This document shows positions 10,939-22,600 of a stretch of 64,000 bases of DNA, piece by piece (position 1 is the first letter of the stretch; every line of letters begins with the position of its first letter). The DNA lies in assembly GCA_914767715.1 (NCBI GenBank), contig OU612073.1, positions 22,072,001 to 22,136,000 on the forward strand. The letters are read 5' to 3'. The notes below the pieces were generated by a model, which saw nothing but the letters and a program-made list of their open reading frames with translations, did no database searches and had not been told where the DNA came from. Made by a program: the position numbers and the translations under genes. The stretch is from Membranipora membranacea (lineage: Eukaryota; Bryozoa; Gymnolaemata; Cheilostomatida; Membraniporidae).

Positions 10939-11205
10939 TTGACAAGCTTTGTTCGATGGGGGAGGGGGGAAGGAACAAAGCTTGTCAATATTAAATACTG
11001 TCTTCTCTTGCGATCAGGAAGATACCTCCTTGATCTCACTAATCAAATTGTATAGTCGAGCAGCGTATATTAAATATTGTCTTCTCTTGAAACCGGGAGG
11101 ATAACTCCTTTACCACACTAATCAATTTGTATAGGAATGTATACAAATTGATTAGTGTGGTGAAGGAGTTGTCTTCTCGATCGCAAGAGAAGACAATATT
11201 TTATA
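10939..11205. mobile_element. Fold-back repeats (MITE-like)
   Basis: Two inverted structures lie side by side. A small hairpin at about 10939-10988 has arms ttgacaagctttgttc and gaacaaagcttgtcaa. A larger one at about 11070-11203 has arms of about 60 bp (starting aaatattgtcttctcttg and closing with its complement) around a 6-nt loop near 11133. An extra direct copy of the left arm lies at about 10990-11050. The layout suggests a fold-back element with one arm duplicated. No clear target duplication was found. Confidence 0.6.
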
Positions 11206-12959
11206 TCGGCTGCCAATTTTTTTTATGGTAGTATTTGTATAGGTTTCAATGTGAATAAAATTATTATTGTTACTATGACAATTGCTACGGTCTTACATAT
11301 TCCATTATTACCTTTTTCCCTACAAGATGTTGAAATCTTACATTAGAAAAGACAATTCTCAAAATTGCACCATAAGTATAAAATCTGCCCCATGGAGTGA
11401 TGCCTTTTTCAGTATTATCAGGCTTGGAAATGAGCGGGCAGTATGTATTCACTTTGCGACCTGGCAGATACAATCTACAGTAGAATCAAAGGGGAACTCC
11501 TCGATTGAATTTTTATCCCTAAGATAACATGTAACTGAAAAAAAAGAGATATCATTAAAATATTGTTTTAATCTGTAACAGTAATCAGTAATCAGCAAAT
11601 CAGTAATCAGTAATCATAAAACCTCAACTTATTTCTCCATCCAAATATGTAAAGCAAAATGACCGGTGCGCATCCAGTTTTTACAGAAATTCAACATATT
11701 CATAATAGATATATACAAAGGCAAGAAACCAAATATGGCAACCCATACCACTACAGGCACTAAGGGTTTCATTCCCATCAGGACGGTAGGGCACCCCTAT
11801 AAATAGTCATCTGGCGAGGGGCTAAGTATGTTGATATTCAATTGTCATTGTAACGCAGCCTGTCATCCATTTACATTTAGTCCTGTGAATAATGAGAGCA
11901 GTTCTTAATGATAAAACATTAGACCAATGGCAAAAAATCAAAATTTTCCAAGGTAAAAATTTTCAAGGCAATAATGTCATTCAAGAAATTGAATCTGAAA
12001 ATTGCACCACTTCTGAAAGCCCAGTGATCGCTGAATGTCTAAATAGGTATTTTTCTAGCATTGGTGCCAATCTCAATGAAGAGGCTAAACTATTGTCCAA
12101 CAAAAGTTACTCAGGCTTTGATAATGATAAAGCTTTCAGTTTTCCAAAATTTGCTTTTCAAGAAATTACATCGAGTGAGGTGTCTAAATATTTGCACACA
12201 TTGAAATCACGTAAAACTGGGGGATTAAACCAGATCCCTGCCTTTATTTATAAAATCCTAGAGCCTTTGATTCTGAATCCATTGACACATATTGTTAATC
12301 TGAGCCTTAAATGTCACGAGTTTCCAGATGTGTGGAAAAAAGCCTTAGTAATTCCAATTTTCAAAAGTGGCAAGAAAAGCTTGCCAAATAATTATAGACC
12401 AATTTCGCTATTGCCAATACTAAGTAAAGTCCTAGAAAAGATAATAAATTACCAAATTCGGGATTACCTGGAAATTAATGATCTAATAGCCTCTCGCCAA
12501 TTTGGTTTCAGAAATGGAACATGCACTGATCAAATTTTAACTCAACTAGTCAACAAATTTCGTTCCCTGCTGTCAAAGCACGAGTCAAAATTTGTCACAG
12601 TTTCTGCACTTGATATCCGTAAAGCTTTTGATTGCGTAAACCATAAGATCCTTGCCAGTAAACTGTTAACGAAATTCAATTTCCACTCTGATGCGACAAA
12701 TTTAATTAAAAATTATCTTTCAAGTCGAGAGCAGGCCATGAAAGTTAATGGTTGTGTATCTGAATGCAGTCGAGTTATAACTGGTGTGCCGCAGGGGTCT
12801 GTACTTTGACCCCTCCTGTTTATCATGTTTATTAACGATCTGATGGAGCTCAAAAATTGTTATCTATATGCTGATGACTGCCTACTAGTCACCAGTGGGG
12901 AAAACCCAGACATTTCCACAAAACTTATGGAAAAAAGCATTCATCAAGCATCCAGTTGG

Positions 12960-13343
12960 CAGTGGCGTATATTAGCACTCACGGCCCACGGATTTCCGTG
13001 AATGGCTGAATAGCTCCGTGTGTAGATCTGCTTTATAATCACTGTTAATCAGATTGTTGTGGGTTCGAATCCCATCAAGGTCAGTTTTTTTTCAAATGGG
13101 TGCTTTATAACTGGAGCATTTTTACCGTAATCTTCTACTGCTATTGAGTTGTTTTCTGAAAGTACCCAACAGCTCAGTGAGCTATTGAAATACCTCTCTG
13201 CTTGCACTATTTTGCTACCGATATGCAAAAATTTCCGTGGTGCCCCTCCCACACCCTCCCCGCCACGCCTACGGCCTGCGCCCGATCATCATGCTCATCT
13301 CTAAAAAGTCAGTGAGTGCAATTATTGAGAATATACGCCCCTG
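12960..13343. mobile_element. hAT-type MITE nested in the LINE, 8-bp target duplication
   Basis: The element is bounded by the 8-bp direct repeat CCAGTTGG (12952-12959 and 13344-13351). Removing it and one repeat restores the reverse transcriptase reading frame (…QASSW-YSENC…). Terminal inverted repeats are CAGTGGCGTATATT (12960-12973) and the complement of CAGGGGCGTATATT (13330-13343), one mismatch in 14. The 8-bp duplication and CAGNGGCG ends are typical of hAT transposons. At 384 bp it cannot encode a transposase. Confidence 0.92.
13003..13072 (+). promoter_or_regulatory. tRNA-like Pol III A and B boxes inside the hAT MITE
   Basis: TGGCTGAATAG (13003-13013) fits the A-box consensus TRGYNNANNNG and GGTTCGAATCC (13062-13072) is a perfect B box, in the same orientation and 48 nt apart. 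They suggest a tRNA-derived segment captured by the element. No tRNA cloverleaf is evident. Confidence 0.5.
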
Positions 13344-14433
13344 CCAGTTGGTACAGTGAAAATTGCCTTGTTCTAAACAGCGGTAAAACGGATGTCATGA
13401 CCATTTCTAATAAACGTAACATCAAACCTCCGGAACTAAAATTTAACAATCTCATTTTCAAACAATCTGACAAAATTAAGTACTTTGGTGTGATTCTTGA
13501 TAACAAATTAAATTTTAAATCTCATACCAGTAAAATTAAACAAAAACTTTATCCAATAGTCACCAACTTTCAACGTAATAGAAAATTCCTGACACCTAAA
13601 TTAGCTAAGCTTTGGTACATTGGACTTATACGTTCTAATCTGGAATACAGCTCTCCTGTTTTATTTACCACAAACGACTATGTCAAAAAAGAATTTTCAA
13701 AAATTGAGAATAGATGTTCGAAAATTATAGACTATAACAGTTCTAAAGATAATACTCGAAAGACCTACAACATCCCTGTGTTAACGTTGCGTTTCGAATA
13801 TTTGTATCTGCTGACGTTTTATAAAATTGTTAATAGTTTAGTCCCAATAATTGATACCAATCTGCTCCCCGAGAAATTAACTAGTGAAACTCGGCTTGCT
13901 AAAAGTTCTGGTTTAGACTATCCAAGGAAAATTTTAGATTTGCTTTAGCTAATTTCGGTAGCTGGTATTGAACAGATAAAATGAACTCACTGGATGTGTA
14001 AAATGTAAGTAAAAGAGGAATAACACACATCATATTGTTGGAAGAATGTTCAGTGGTCAAAACCAGCTAGCCCTGTATTTGCCATTAAAGTGATTGTGTT
14101 TGCAATCGATAGTAGCTTATTTTTTATTGGAGAAGACAATTTTTTTTCCTCTGACCACTAGAAAAATGTCTTGCAATTGATCTACATGGTATTGCATGAC
14201 AAATTTTCTGAAAAATGTATTTAAGTGGTCTAAAATCTAAACTGTCATGTCCAATTCCGATATTTAATGATAAAGCCAAACATATAAGCACTCTAGCCAT
14301 GATGCACAACCAGATTGCGATAATATATGTTTAATAAATATATTATATATATATAACATAGCATTGTATTATAATAATTCTATGGTTTAATTTGAGCATG
14401 TTCCTAGCCACATACATCAAAGCAAAAAATCAA

Positions 14434-15397
14434 TCAAGTTTTACATGGAGAATATTTAAAAAACATTGTAAGAGTTTCTCTGTATCGTTTGTTCATGATG
14501 CCATGGATTATGACATTCAAAATAGCATAAATATCATTGTGTAAAAATTTGGGTATTGCCTTTACTGCCCCTCGCAGCACATAATACCTCATAATGCATA
14601 AAGGAATAAGGCATAGGAGTATGATAAAACTAACAACCATTATATAAATAGTAGCTAATACAAACCCGCGATCTCGGGTTCGGCCAGTCGATATACAGCC
14701 AACTCTCCTAATGGCTATGAGTTCTCTGATTGTTAGAGGCATGGTAAAAAGCATAGCAACAAGTGCTGGGAGCAGCTGGGCTTCATACTGGATAAAGACT
14801 CTTCCAATCAAGTTCATATCTTCATATCTCCTTTTCCTTATGGTGCCTTCGCCATCTCGGTTGATGGTGTTGTTTTTGTCACCGATGCCACCTCCTGACA
14901 GATGAGTGACATTCTCTGACAATCCTTCAGTGTTGCCCACAGGCCTCCCGCTAAACATTAGACCCGTCTCGTTTGACACAACAAGACCATAACAGAGCAT
15001 ATGCAGACAGATAGCCAAAACCAGCATAATCTTACCTATGTTTGTCACAACTAAATTGGTTCTATGCTTGAAAGGAAAGCACAGCGCTATGTAACGCTCG
15101 AGGGAGCCGAAAGCAGCGATGTAGTAGCGTATTTGTGTACTACTGCGAAGACAGGTAACCCAGAATGCATCAGCATACAGGTTTTTAAACTTATAAGGCT
15201 ATAAAGTCCACTATCATTAACTAATTCAATGCGCTGAAGTAAATGTCTGCCAAGGCCATAGCTACTAGAACTTTGCCTTGAGGGTTGCACCAGAGATCTG
15301 ACATCTTTAACAGCAAACCACCATGAAGCATATTTGCCACCATCGAAAAGCCCTGCCAGATTCCTGGGATAATTGTCCAACCAAATGTAGATGGCAT
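14434..15397 (-). pseudogene. Rhodopsin-class GPCR pseudogene, intronless
   Basis: Helix-like segments of a class A receptor read on the minus strand. ATG 15395-15397 starts a frame with TM1 and a TM2 reading KVLVAMALADIYFSALN, which then hits TAG at 15221. The frame shifts near 15198-15205 and continues open to the stop at 14434. This part holds TM3 ending SLERYIALCFPFKH (ERY in place of DRY), TM4, a long extracellular loop 2 with three N-glycosylation sequons (NET, NVT, NNT), TM5, TM6 and TM7 with helix 8 (NKRYRETLTMFF). NPxxY is replaced by NVIIH. The stop and shift make this a recent pseudogene or an assembly error. Confidence 0.75.
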
Positions 15398-15479
15398 GAT
15401 CAAGTTTGATGAGAAAGAGTATTTTTCCAAATTTGTTATCAGTGTGTAAATAACTTGATATCAACTGATGTCCTTTCTT

Positions 15480-16930
15480 AGCATTGAGTGGCTATATACG
15501 CTGGAAATACACAATCCTAGCGCATTGATCAATGACACGCAGGCATGATGGCGGTAAATGCTTTATTGAATTAATTTGAGTGAATCTAAACACGTGCTGT
15601 TAATACTCTTTTATCATGTTTTGTTAAATTGTGAAATATTTGTAAATATCCCTGCTAATCTGAAATTGAAAAAGATATTTCCAGGAACTTTTTACTTGTA
15701 CTTGTGATCCTGTGTAATGAACTCTCTTGTTTTAAGGTGTTGAGAGTCACATTGATTCTCAAAGAAAAAAGAAAATTCCATTGTTGCGATCATCTGCATA
15801 TCCTCAAGCAATTAAATATTTTCTCTCCGATTGCTGTTTGAAACCAAAAAATTTTTGAAAGCACTACTTTACCATCAGCTGAAGCTCTGGCGCCATTAAT
15901 TAACTATTCCCGTTCCAGCCTTGTAAAGTCTATGCATTTGACTTTATCACTGCCTTGCAATGTCTTACAGCTTCTCACAATTTCTCAAGACTGTCGTTAA
16001 TGTCTCCAGACTGCCTCAAAACACATGTTGTTAGCTGCAAAGCATCCCTCTCCCTCCCCACGAACCGGTCAGCATGTATTTTATGTAAAAGTAAATTAAT
16101 TGCATACACAGTTATGCACATTTCATATACAACCAAGGAGTCAGATACAACCAAGGAGTCAGATACAACAAAGCTTCCATTTACCGTGATTCTTATAAGC
16201 ATGATATGGGTGGTCTTCTATTGATGTGAGGGATGACTATGATAGTGGGAAGATATTGCATACTGAAGAAGCAATAAGAAAAACTTTCAAGACACTTGTA
16301 TGACAGCCCATGTTTTCTATGAGAATTTTAATGAGAATGAGAAAAAAAGAACACGAAAACCAACATCATAGAAGAAAAGAACATGATTTACACACAATAA
16401 TACGATAACATATCTTAATCTGCGTAAAAGACTCATTTTGGATAGTCGTAGACGGTCAGTAGAATTACGCTTCTCAGCCTATCGGCTCATTAGTGCCAGT
16501 TCAGTTTTGGAAGCTCACTGCACACCCACGATTAGGAGGTCTTCTATGGCCTCACCTCTAGGATGCATTCTAGATTTCTAGGATGTATCACATTCTCAAT
16601 ATGAGGATTTAGGGCACCTTGCGTCCCTATTTAGGGGCAGCCCAATCTTCTGTTTCTTACTAAACAGAAATTACCGAACAAAATAAATTATCAGTGTAGG
16701 TAACTTGATTGTGTGTTCATTGTAATTGATGACAGAGGGTAAAGTTTGAAATTCCTTTACAGGAAAAGTCCGATTAGTTGTCATAGGGCAATCCCCACAG
16801 TCATATCATCATGTGAGTTTGGACTAAATTAAATAAATAAGGTCTCCCCGTCTGTGATAAATAAAACAATATTGTCATCAGATACAACTGAACTACAATC
16901 AGGCTGATGACTCAAGAAAGGTAGGGTGCT
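15480..16930. other. Stretch without recognised genes
   Basis: AT-rich intergenic sequence. It has a few short direct repeats (for example accaaggagtcagataca, twice, at about 16132-16167). No ORF here shows a domain. Confidence 0.4.
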
Positions 16931-17879
16931 TTAAAGAACAGGTAGCTACAGTTTGCCGACCAGCCGAACAAGCCGAACGACCGAACGTCCTATTAATCTG
17001 TCGTTAGATAGTAATTTTTATAAGATTAATCAATAACCATAGTGACTGCTATTGAAAACTTACCCACTTAGAAGGTAGCAACTGATTCAATTCAGTCATT
17101 TGCATTTGCATAGGCACAGCACACAAAATAATTACTTATGTTTTCTATACAATCTGCATACTGACTCTCGTGATCTGACTGGGCATGCCCAGAGCTGAGC
17201 ATGCGCAGAATGTACAATCTGTATGACATTGTGCATAACACAATGCTATGAGTGAACGTCTAGTTAGTGACTGTTCTAATTGAAACTGGTCCCAGGCCGT
17301 TTCGTCCATGGTGGTTTCGTCCCCAAAATGTTTCGCCCCACAATATCTGCTGAATTTTGCTTACATAAACAAGTTAACTCTATCTATTTCTATTAGGTTG
17401 TGTGAACCAGCCCTTTTGTTCCACAATCTCTGCTCTCAAGGAAACAAGTTGAGAAATTCACTAACAAAAAGAAATTAACTCTATTTCTTCAGCTTTGCCT
17501 ATCCCTTGGCCTTTCTGCCATCTAATTGAAATAGTCATATGAAGCAGGGAAAATGGCATGTTCATTCCAATATTCCTGTGTGAAGCAACAGAAAATTGAG
17601 ATACAAGGAGGGAGCAACACTAATAACACACTAAGATCATACAAATGGTCGTTTTGTGATCTCTTAATACCGTTCAATGCTATTAGTCGCATTTTAAGAG
17701 TATAATTGAATGTAGACAAGCCAAAAAGACGTTCATCATTGGCGTGAGTTTCTTCAACCAAGGAGAAACTCCTTGCCTCAACTATACATGAATGTTTGTG
17801 TTACAAATCTGGTTAGCACAACACTCCGTGGGCAAACATCAGGTTTAGCATTTTAATTAAGGATTTAACACACATTTCT

Positions 17880-18370
17880 GAACTTGCTATGAAATCGCTA
17901 TTGATTTTAAACTGTATTTTAGATTACACAAAACAGATACGAGTAAGGAATACAGTAAAATATTTTTGATAAAATCTACAAATTTCAGTAAGAAGAGTAT
18001 ATGGAATGGAGAGACAAAAAATTATATTTTCAACATATTATGATCCTGTTTCCTGGATTGCTATAATAATGTCTACTCCTAAAAGCAAATCTCCAGGTTA
18101 CACAAAACAGATACTGACTCCTGAGTGAGAAATGCGTTAAAATATTTTTGGTAAAATCTATAAATTTTGGTAAGAACAGTATTATGGAATGGAAACACAA
18201 AATACGATTTATGAAACTTATGATCCTTGTTTCCGGAGATGCTATAATAATATCTGGTGCTTAAAGTGAAAATCCCGGTTACAAACATGTTACTAAGTAA
18301 GTAATACTGTAAAATATGTTTGGTCAGGTTACATCTACTAATTTCAGCATGAAAAGGTGAATATACTATC
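17880..18370. repeat. About three tandem copies of a roughly 180-bp unit
   Basis: Landmarks repeat in order: acacaaaacagata, then gtaaaatatttttg, then tatggaatgga, then tatgatcctgtttcc, then gctataataat. The third copy is partial and diverged. The array lies within the 2.6-kb element. Confidence 0.75.
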
Positions 18371-18632
18371 ATAAACAACGTGATTCCATGTTAATGTGGT
18401 TGCTGGATATATCACAAATTCTTAAACACCACTATCCTAACATACAATGTAGGTATCCCAAAGAAACTTTGTCTGAACTTCACAAATTATGGAGCTGGCA
18501 GTTTGCCTTGGCCACGCGGTTGACCAGTCTCCTGACCATCGCTAGTGACTTAACTTGTGGAAAGATTTCGTTGCCCTGCAGGGCCAGCTGAGAGTGTAAC
18601 CAGGACAGACTGATAGGTCAACGCATAGTGTT

Positions 18633-18801
18633 CTAAAATGGTATGTTGTATTTCTCTAGTTCGGACAGCACTTCTGGAGTGGCAGGCCTACATAAGTGAA
18701 TTGGGCTCAACATGTCACTATCTCGGCACCGAATATGAGCATACGTAAATTGTCTAATGAATGTGACCACAGTCTTCTTCAAAGCCTGGTTATAGTATGA
18801 T
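18633..18801 (-). other. Exon-like open segment inside the 2.6-kb element
   Basis: A good acceptor (tgatttcag) leads into an open frame starting SYYNQALKKTVVTF and ending LSELEKYNIPF before the stop. I do not recognise a domain. It could be a terminal exon carried by the transposon, or chance. Confidence 0.25.
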
Positions 18802-19634
18802 CTGAAATCAAACATAACAATGTATAATAATCTTCAGCCCAGAGAGTGTGTACCCTTAGGACATACGTACCTTATCCCTACCATGGTCTTATCAGATTCA
18901 GACTTGATAGGTCCATGCGACACCAGCGACTAGGTAGGCCTAATATCTGTCAGGGATTTATGACAGACAGTATTTCAATCATGGTGGGACCTGGTGTGTA
19001 GGTAGTGTCAAGTAGTTACTAGGGGTCCAGGAGTAGTAAGGTGTAGGGAGCTGATGATGGGGGGGGGCAGCCAGTGGTTGGATAAAACCAAATCCTTGAT
19101 TGATGATAATAAATGAAAGTAAATGATGAAATTAGTAAATAATGCAAATTTAATCAATCAAGGAGTAAGTAGTAAGTAATATTTAACTCCTTGCTTTACT
19201 TCATTTGTTGAGGAGCAGATGTTGACTCATGCTCATCATCATGATGAAATAGTTCTTCTAAATTGAAGAAAAATCCTTGAGACTATCATATTCCTGCTCA
19301 AACCACAGGCAGCTGTCTGTGGCTCAAACCATGATTTAGAAGAGTTCACGAAATAGTTAGCACATGGCAGGCTGTTACCCGCCAAAAAGTGTACTGGAAG
19401 TCAGATCATCTAGGCCAAACAGGCCCAAAACCACATTGGCCGATTAACATAAAATCACAACTAGAGAAGTCAACTACCACATGTTTTCTAAATGTTCGGT
19501 CATTCAGCACATTCTGCTGTTCGGCCATTCGGTCTGTTCGGCTGGTCGGCAAAATGTAGATACCGTTAAAGAACACTGAACGTCATATTAGATACTAGTA
19601 GGAAAACTGAACTAGGCCTTTCAATCACTACACA

Positions 19635-22600
19635 ATGTCGTCTGTCGCTAGAGAGATCAGCATGAAGTACCCTGTTGAGTTGGACTGCGACGACTCACTT
19701 ATCTGTGATGTGATTAAACTACAGACTCATCTGATCAAATTCTACTACAGTCAAACTGATGTCAACCGTCTGACCGAGTACCTGACTAAGGTGAAGGATC
19801 CTAAACAGCATCGCTGTAACATCAGCATTCGTCTACATAACCCCGACATTGAAACTGTGAGCTATTGTGATCTGTTTGCTTTAATCAAGTGAGTTGATCT
19901 CTTCGGAATGCTAATGCAGTCCCTCAGTAATAAAGATGGGATGAGATTACTTCACAATAAGCACATTGTTGGGCTGTTCAAAGATGGGAAGTTACTTCAC
20001 CACATAGCTGCTTTTAGAGAACCAGAAATGATGAAGATGATACTCGGCTCAGTCAGCGAAGATCAGCAGAGAGACCTACTCAGTGTACAGAGCATAGTGA
20101 AGGTGACTACAGTCCACTGGGCGTGTCGGTATAACAGGCCTGATGTTTTAGAGGTAATAATCAAAATGACTTCCAGTCCGATATGGTACAAACTACTTCA
20201 GATACCTGAATGGGTGGGTACACACCTTTACATTGTGCAGCGGGGTTGGGCCATAGAAAATGCATCAGGATTATTGCTGACTCTGTCAATGCTAGTCAGC
20301 GTATTCACCTTCTGAGAATTACAGACCCGTTCGGACGCACATCTGAACAGAGGGCAGCGGATTCGTTGATGAGGAATAAGCAGAAAACAGTCGAGTTGCT
20401 GCAACAATATCGGGTTAAAACGCTTATAGACATAGCTCTACTACCAAATGATCATGCCAGTAAGTTTGCTGGAATAACTTAATCAATATTTGATCCATCA
20501 TAAAACGGAGAGGGTAAATCATTATAATAATTGTGTACGAAAAAACTTGTTAAAATATCAATAGCGAATGTTTTAGGTTGTACAAGACATACCAGCGATA
20601 AACTAATCGCAATCAAATGGTCTATGTCCAACTCATGCTCAAACTCTACTTAGGTTGCTGCGGCATTTTATTATCAACCACCTTCCATTCTGTGCTGATA
20701 TTGACCCAACTTGAAATGCTTTGGTTTATCTTGACTAATTTACGTGTCAATATGTTGGACAGTGAATCAAATGCGACTTTTCCCCAGATTATGGCTTGTG
20801 GCTTGACTGGGCGCAACTCTGGCTCGAAATTTCATGGGGACCGGCTAATCCAGACTATCACCGATCCCCACAGTAAAATGTCAAAAATTGTCAAAGGGCC
20901 AAATAATTATATATTTTGTGCCGGCCCGGTTCCCTGAACATTGCTGAGGCTTCACCTTGTCAATCAGACTTTGCAACAAGCCTCTGGAATTTAATTTCTA
21001 AAATAGGCTGATTAATCCTGAAACCAGTGAATGTAACAGGCTGATTTTGTGTGGTGCACTCTATATAAGTTAAATCTATATGCAATGGTCAAGTGTGAGC
21101 AATTTATTTGTTGAAGGTTTTATATCTTTCCATTATTCGTCAAAATTTAAAATGTAACGGAATAATTGTAGTAGTTGTTTCGCTGGGAAAAAATAATAGC
21201 TCGATGCATATCCCTCTTCAATATTTTTTTGATCATTTTCTTGCGGAACCTATGAAATTCTTCTCATATTATTCATAATTCTTTCATATAATCTAGAGGG
21301 ATTTCAAACATCTTCAGCACAGAAATAATCTAAGGATGAAGTCTCTTTTGATCTTCTCCTCTAGTGGTCTCTCTTTCCTACTTGTCTTGATTGCTTGATC
21401 TAATTGTTTTCTAATTCCATGTAAAAGGAAAATTCTATAAGTAGGGTTATCAAAAGATCTTCAGAAATTTTGAGGATCCTAGCTTTTCTCATTAATGCCA
21501 GTTATAATTTCCTTTCAAGGAACTCTTAATTGGTTTTGGTTAGTTTTAAGACATGTTTACTTTTTTGTTATTTGAAACGGTGCATTAGAAAAGCTATTTG
21601 ACTACACACAGATTTCTATTCCACCGAATTTCAGAGCTGTATGTGAGTATTGCGCAAGTCACTGGTTTGGATCATCTTCGCCATCTTCTGCCCTAATTGA
21701 GATGGCAGAAAAATACATTCAGTGTAAGGGGTGGGAACACAACTATCAACCACAGAACATTGAGCACATTGAGCAACATCACCTAAGTGCTTTTAAACAT
21801 CAGAAATTCCAATACCTAAAATTGTTGCTTCTGCCTGCTGCAAGAACTACAGGCCAATGTAACTGGCGCTTTACTGTTGAATGATCACTGAGAGACTAAC
21901 TGCCAATCTGTATGAAAAGCAATGAAATCTTATCCGTAAACAGTGTGCATATCAGCCTGGACTGGGTACTAACTGATGTAATGATTTTCATGCTAGAGTG
22001 ATTGACTTCAGCTTCTATAAGTTCTTGAATTTTTTCTCATACAGTCAGGAACAAACAGATCCAACAGATCATTGAACAAGAGCCTCTTTCACCTGGTCAG
22101 ATTGAAGAGTTGTCTGCTTATAGTCCTCAGTATGTCATTCCATACAACCAGGCTAAGACTAAGAGGTATGGACTTATCCTCTACAACACGGAGGACAGAC
22201 AAGGAGCCGAGGAAGAGGCAGACAACTTCAAACAAGCACTAGAGACAGCAGGATGTGATGTCATAAAGCTGGAATGGTCTCACACTGAAGAGCTTGGTAG
22301 CTTGGTAGACAGTTCGTTGGAGTGGATTGTTGGCCAATGTTCTCTGCTGATTGTGGCTGTGATGACTCATGGATACAGAGGAGCGCTGAGAGGATGTGAT
22401 AACTCTGACATTCAACAACATTGTTTTTCAACTCCAGAATTTGCTGCCAAAATATATACCTTTGGTAGGTTTATTGCTTAGTTGTTAGGCTAATGCAAAT
22501 GACCTGATGCAAGGTTTATATAATATAGTTGTACCACACTTCAAATAACACAAGTGTTAAAAGTAAATCACTGAAATGAAGTCAACCATTGAATTGATGA

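Larger units (their letters stand above)
11892..13948 (+). mobile_element. LINE reverse transcriptase fragment, 5'-truncated, interrupted
   Basis: Two ORF segments in the same element (11892-12809 and 13352-13948) form a non-LTR retrotransposon reverse transcriptase of the broad Jockey/CR1/L2 type. Visible blocks are NNYRPISLLPILSKVLEK, RQFGFRNG, motif A LDIRKAFD, motif B GVPQGSVL, motif C YADD at 12867-12878 and a C-terminal thumb region. The GGA expected after GVPQGSVL has become TGA (12807-12809), with reading continuing in frame as PLLFIMFINDL. A 384-bp DNA transposon is inserted at 12960-13343. No APE endonuclease is seen upstream. The copy is dead. The element's true ends were not found. 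Confidence 0.9.
16940..19565. mobile_element. 2.6-kb inverted-repeat transposon with 9-bp target duplication
   Basis: The direct repeat TTAAAGAAC flanks the element (16931-16939 and 19566-19574). Its ends are imperfect inverted repeats about 45-50 bp long. The left reads AGGTAGCTACAGTTTGCCGA and continues through several CCGAAC units to about 16985; the right, read in reverse from 19565, starts CGGTATCTACATTTTGCCGA and has the same CCGAAC-rich continuation. A 9-bp duplication suits Mutator-like elements best, but 8-bp families are not excluded. The interior carries an approximately 180-bp tandem repeat and no recognisable transposase, so it is probably non-autonomous. It lies 60 bp upstream of the ankyrin-caspase start. 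Confidence 0.8.

Noticed and set aside
10790-10978. Minus-strand ORF beside the fold-back repeats
   Set aside because: Overlaps the hairpin and a G-rich tract; no coding features.
20617-20937. Plus-strand ORF of 106 codons in the caspase intron
   Set aside because: No domain recognised; exons 1 and 2 splice in phase without it.
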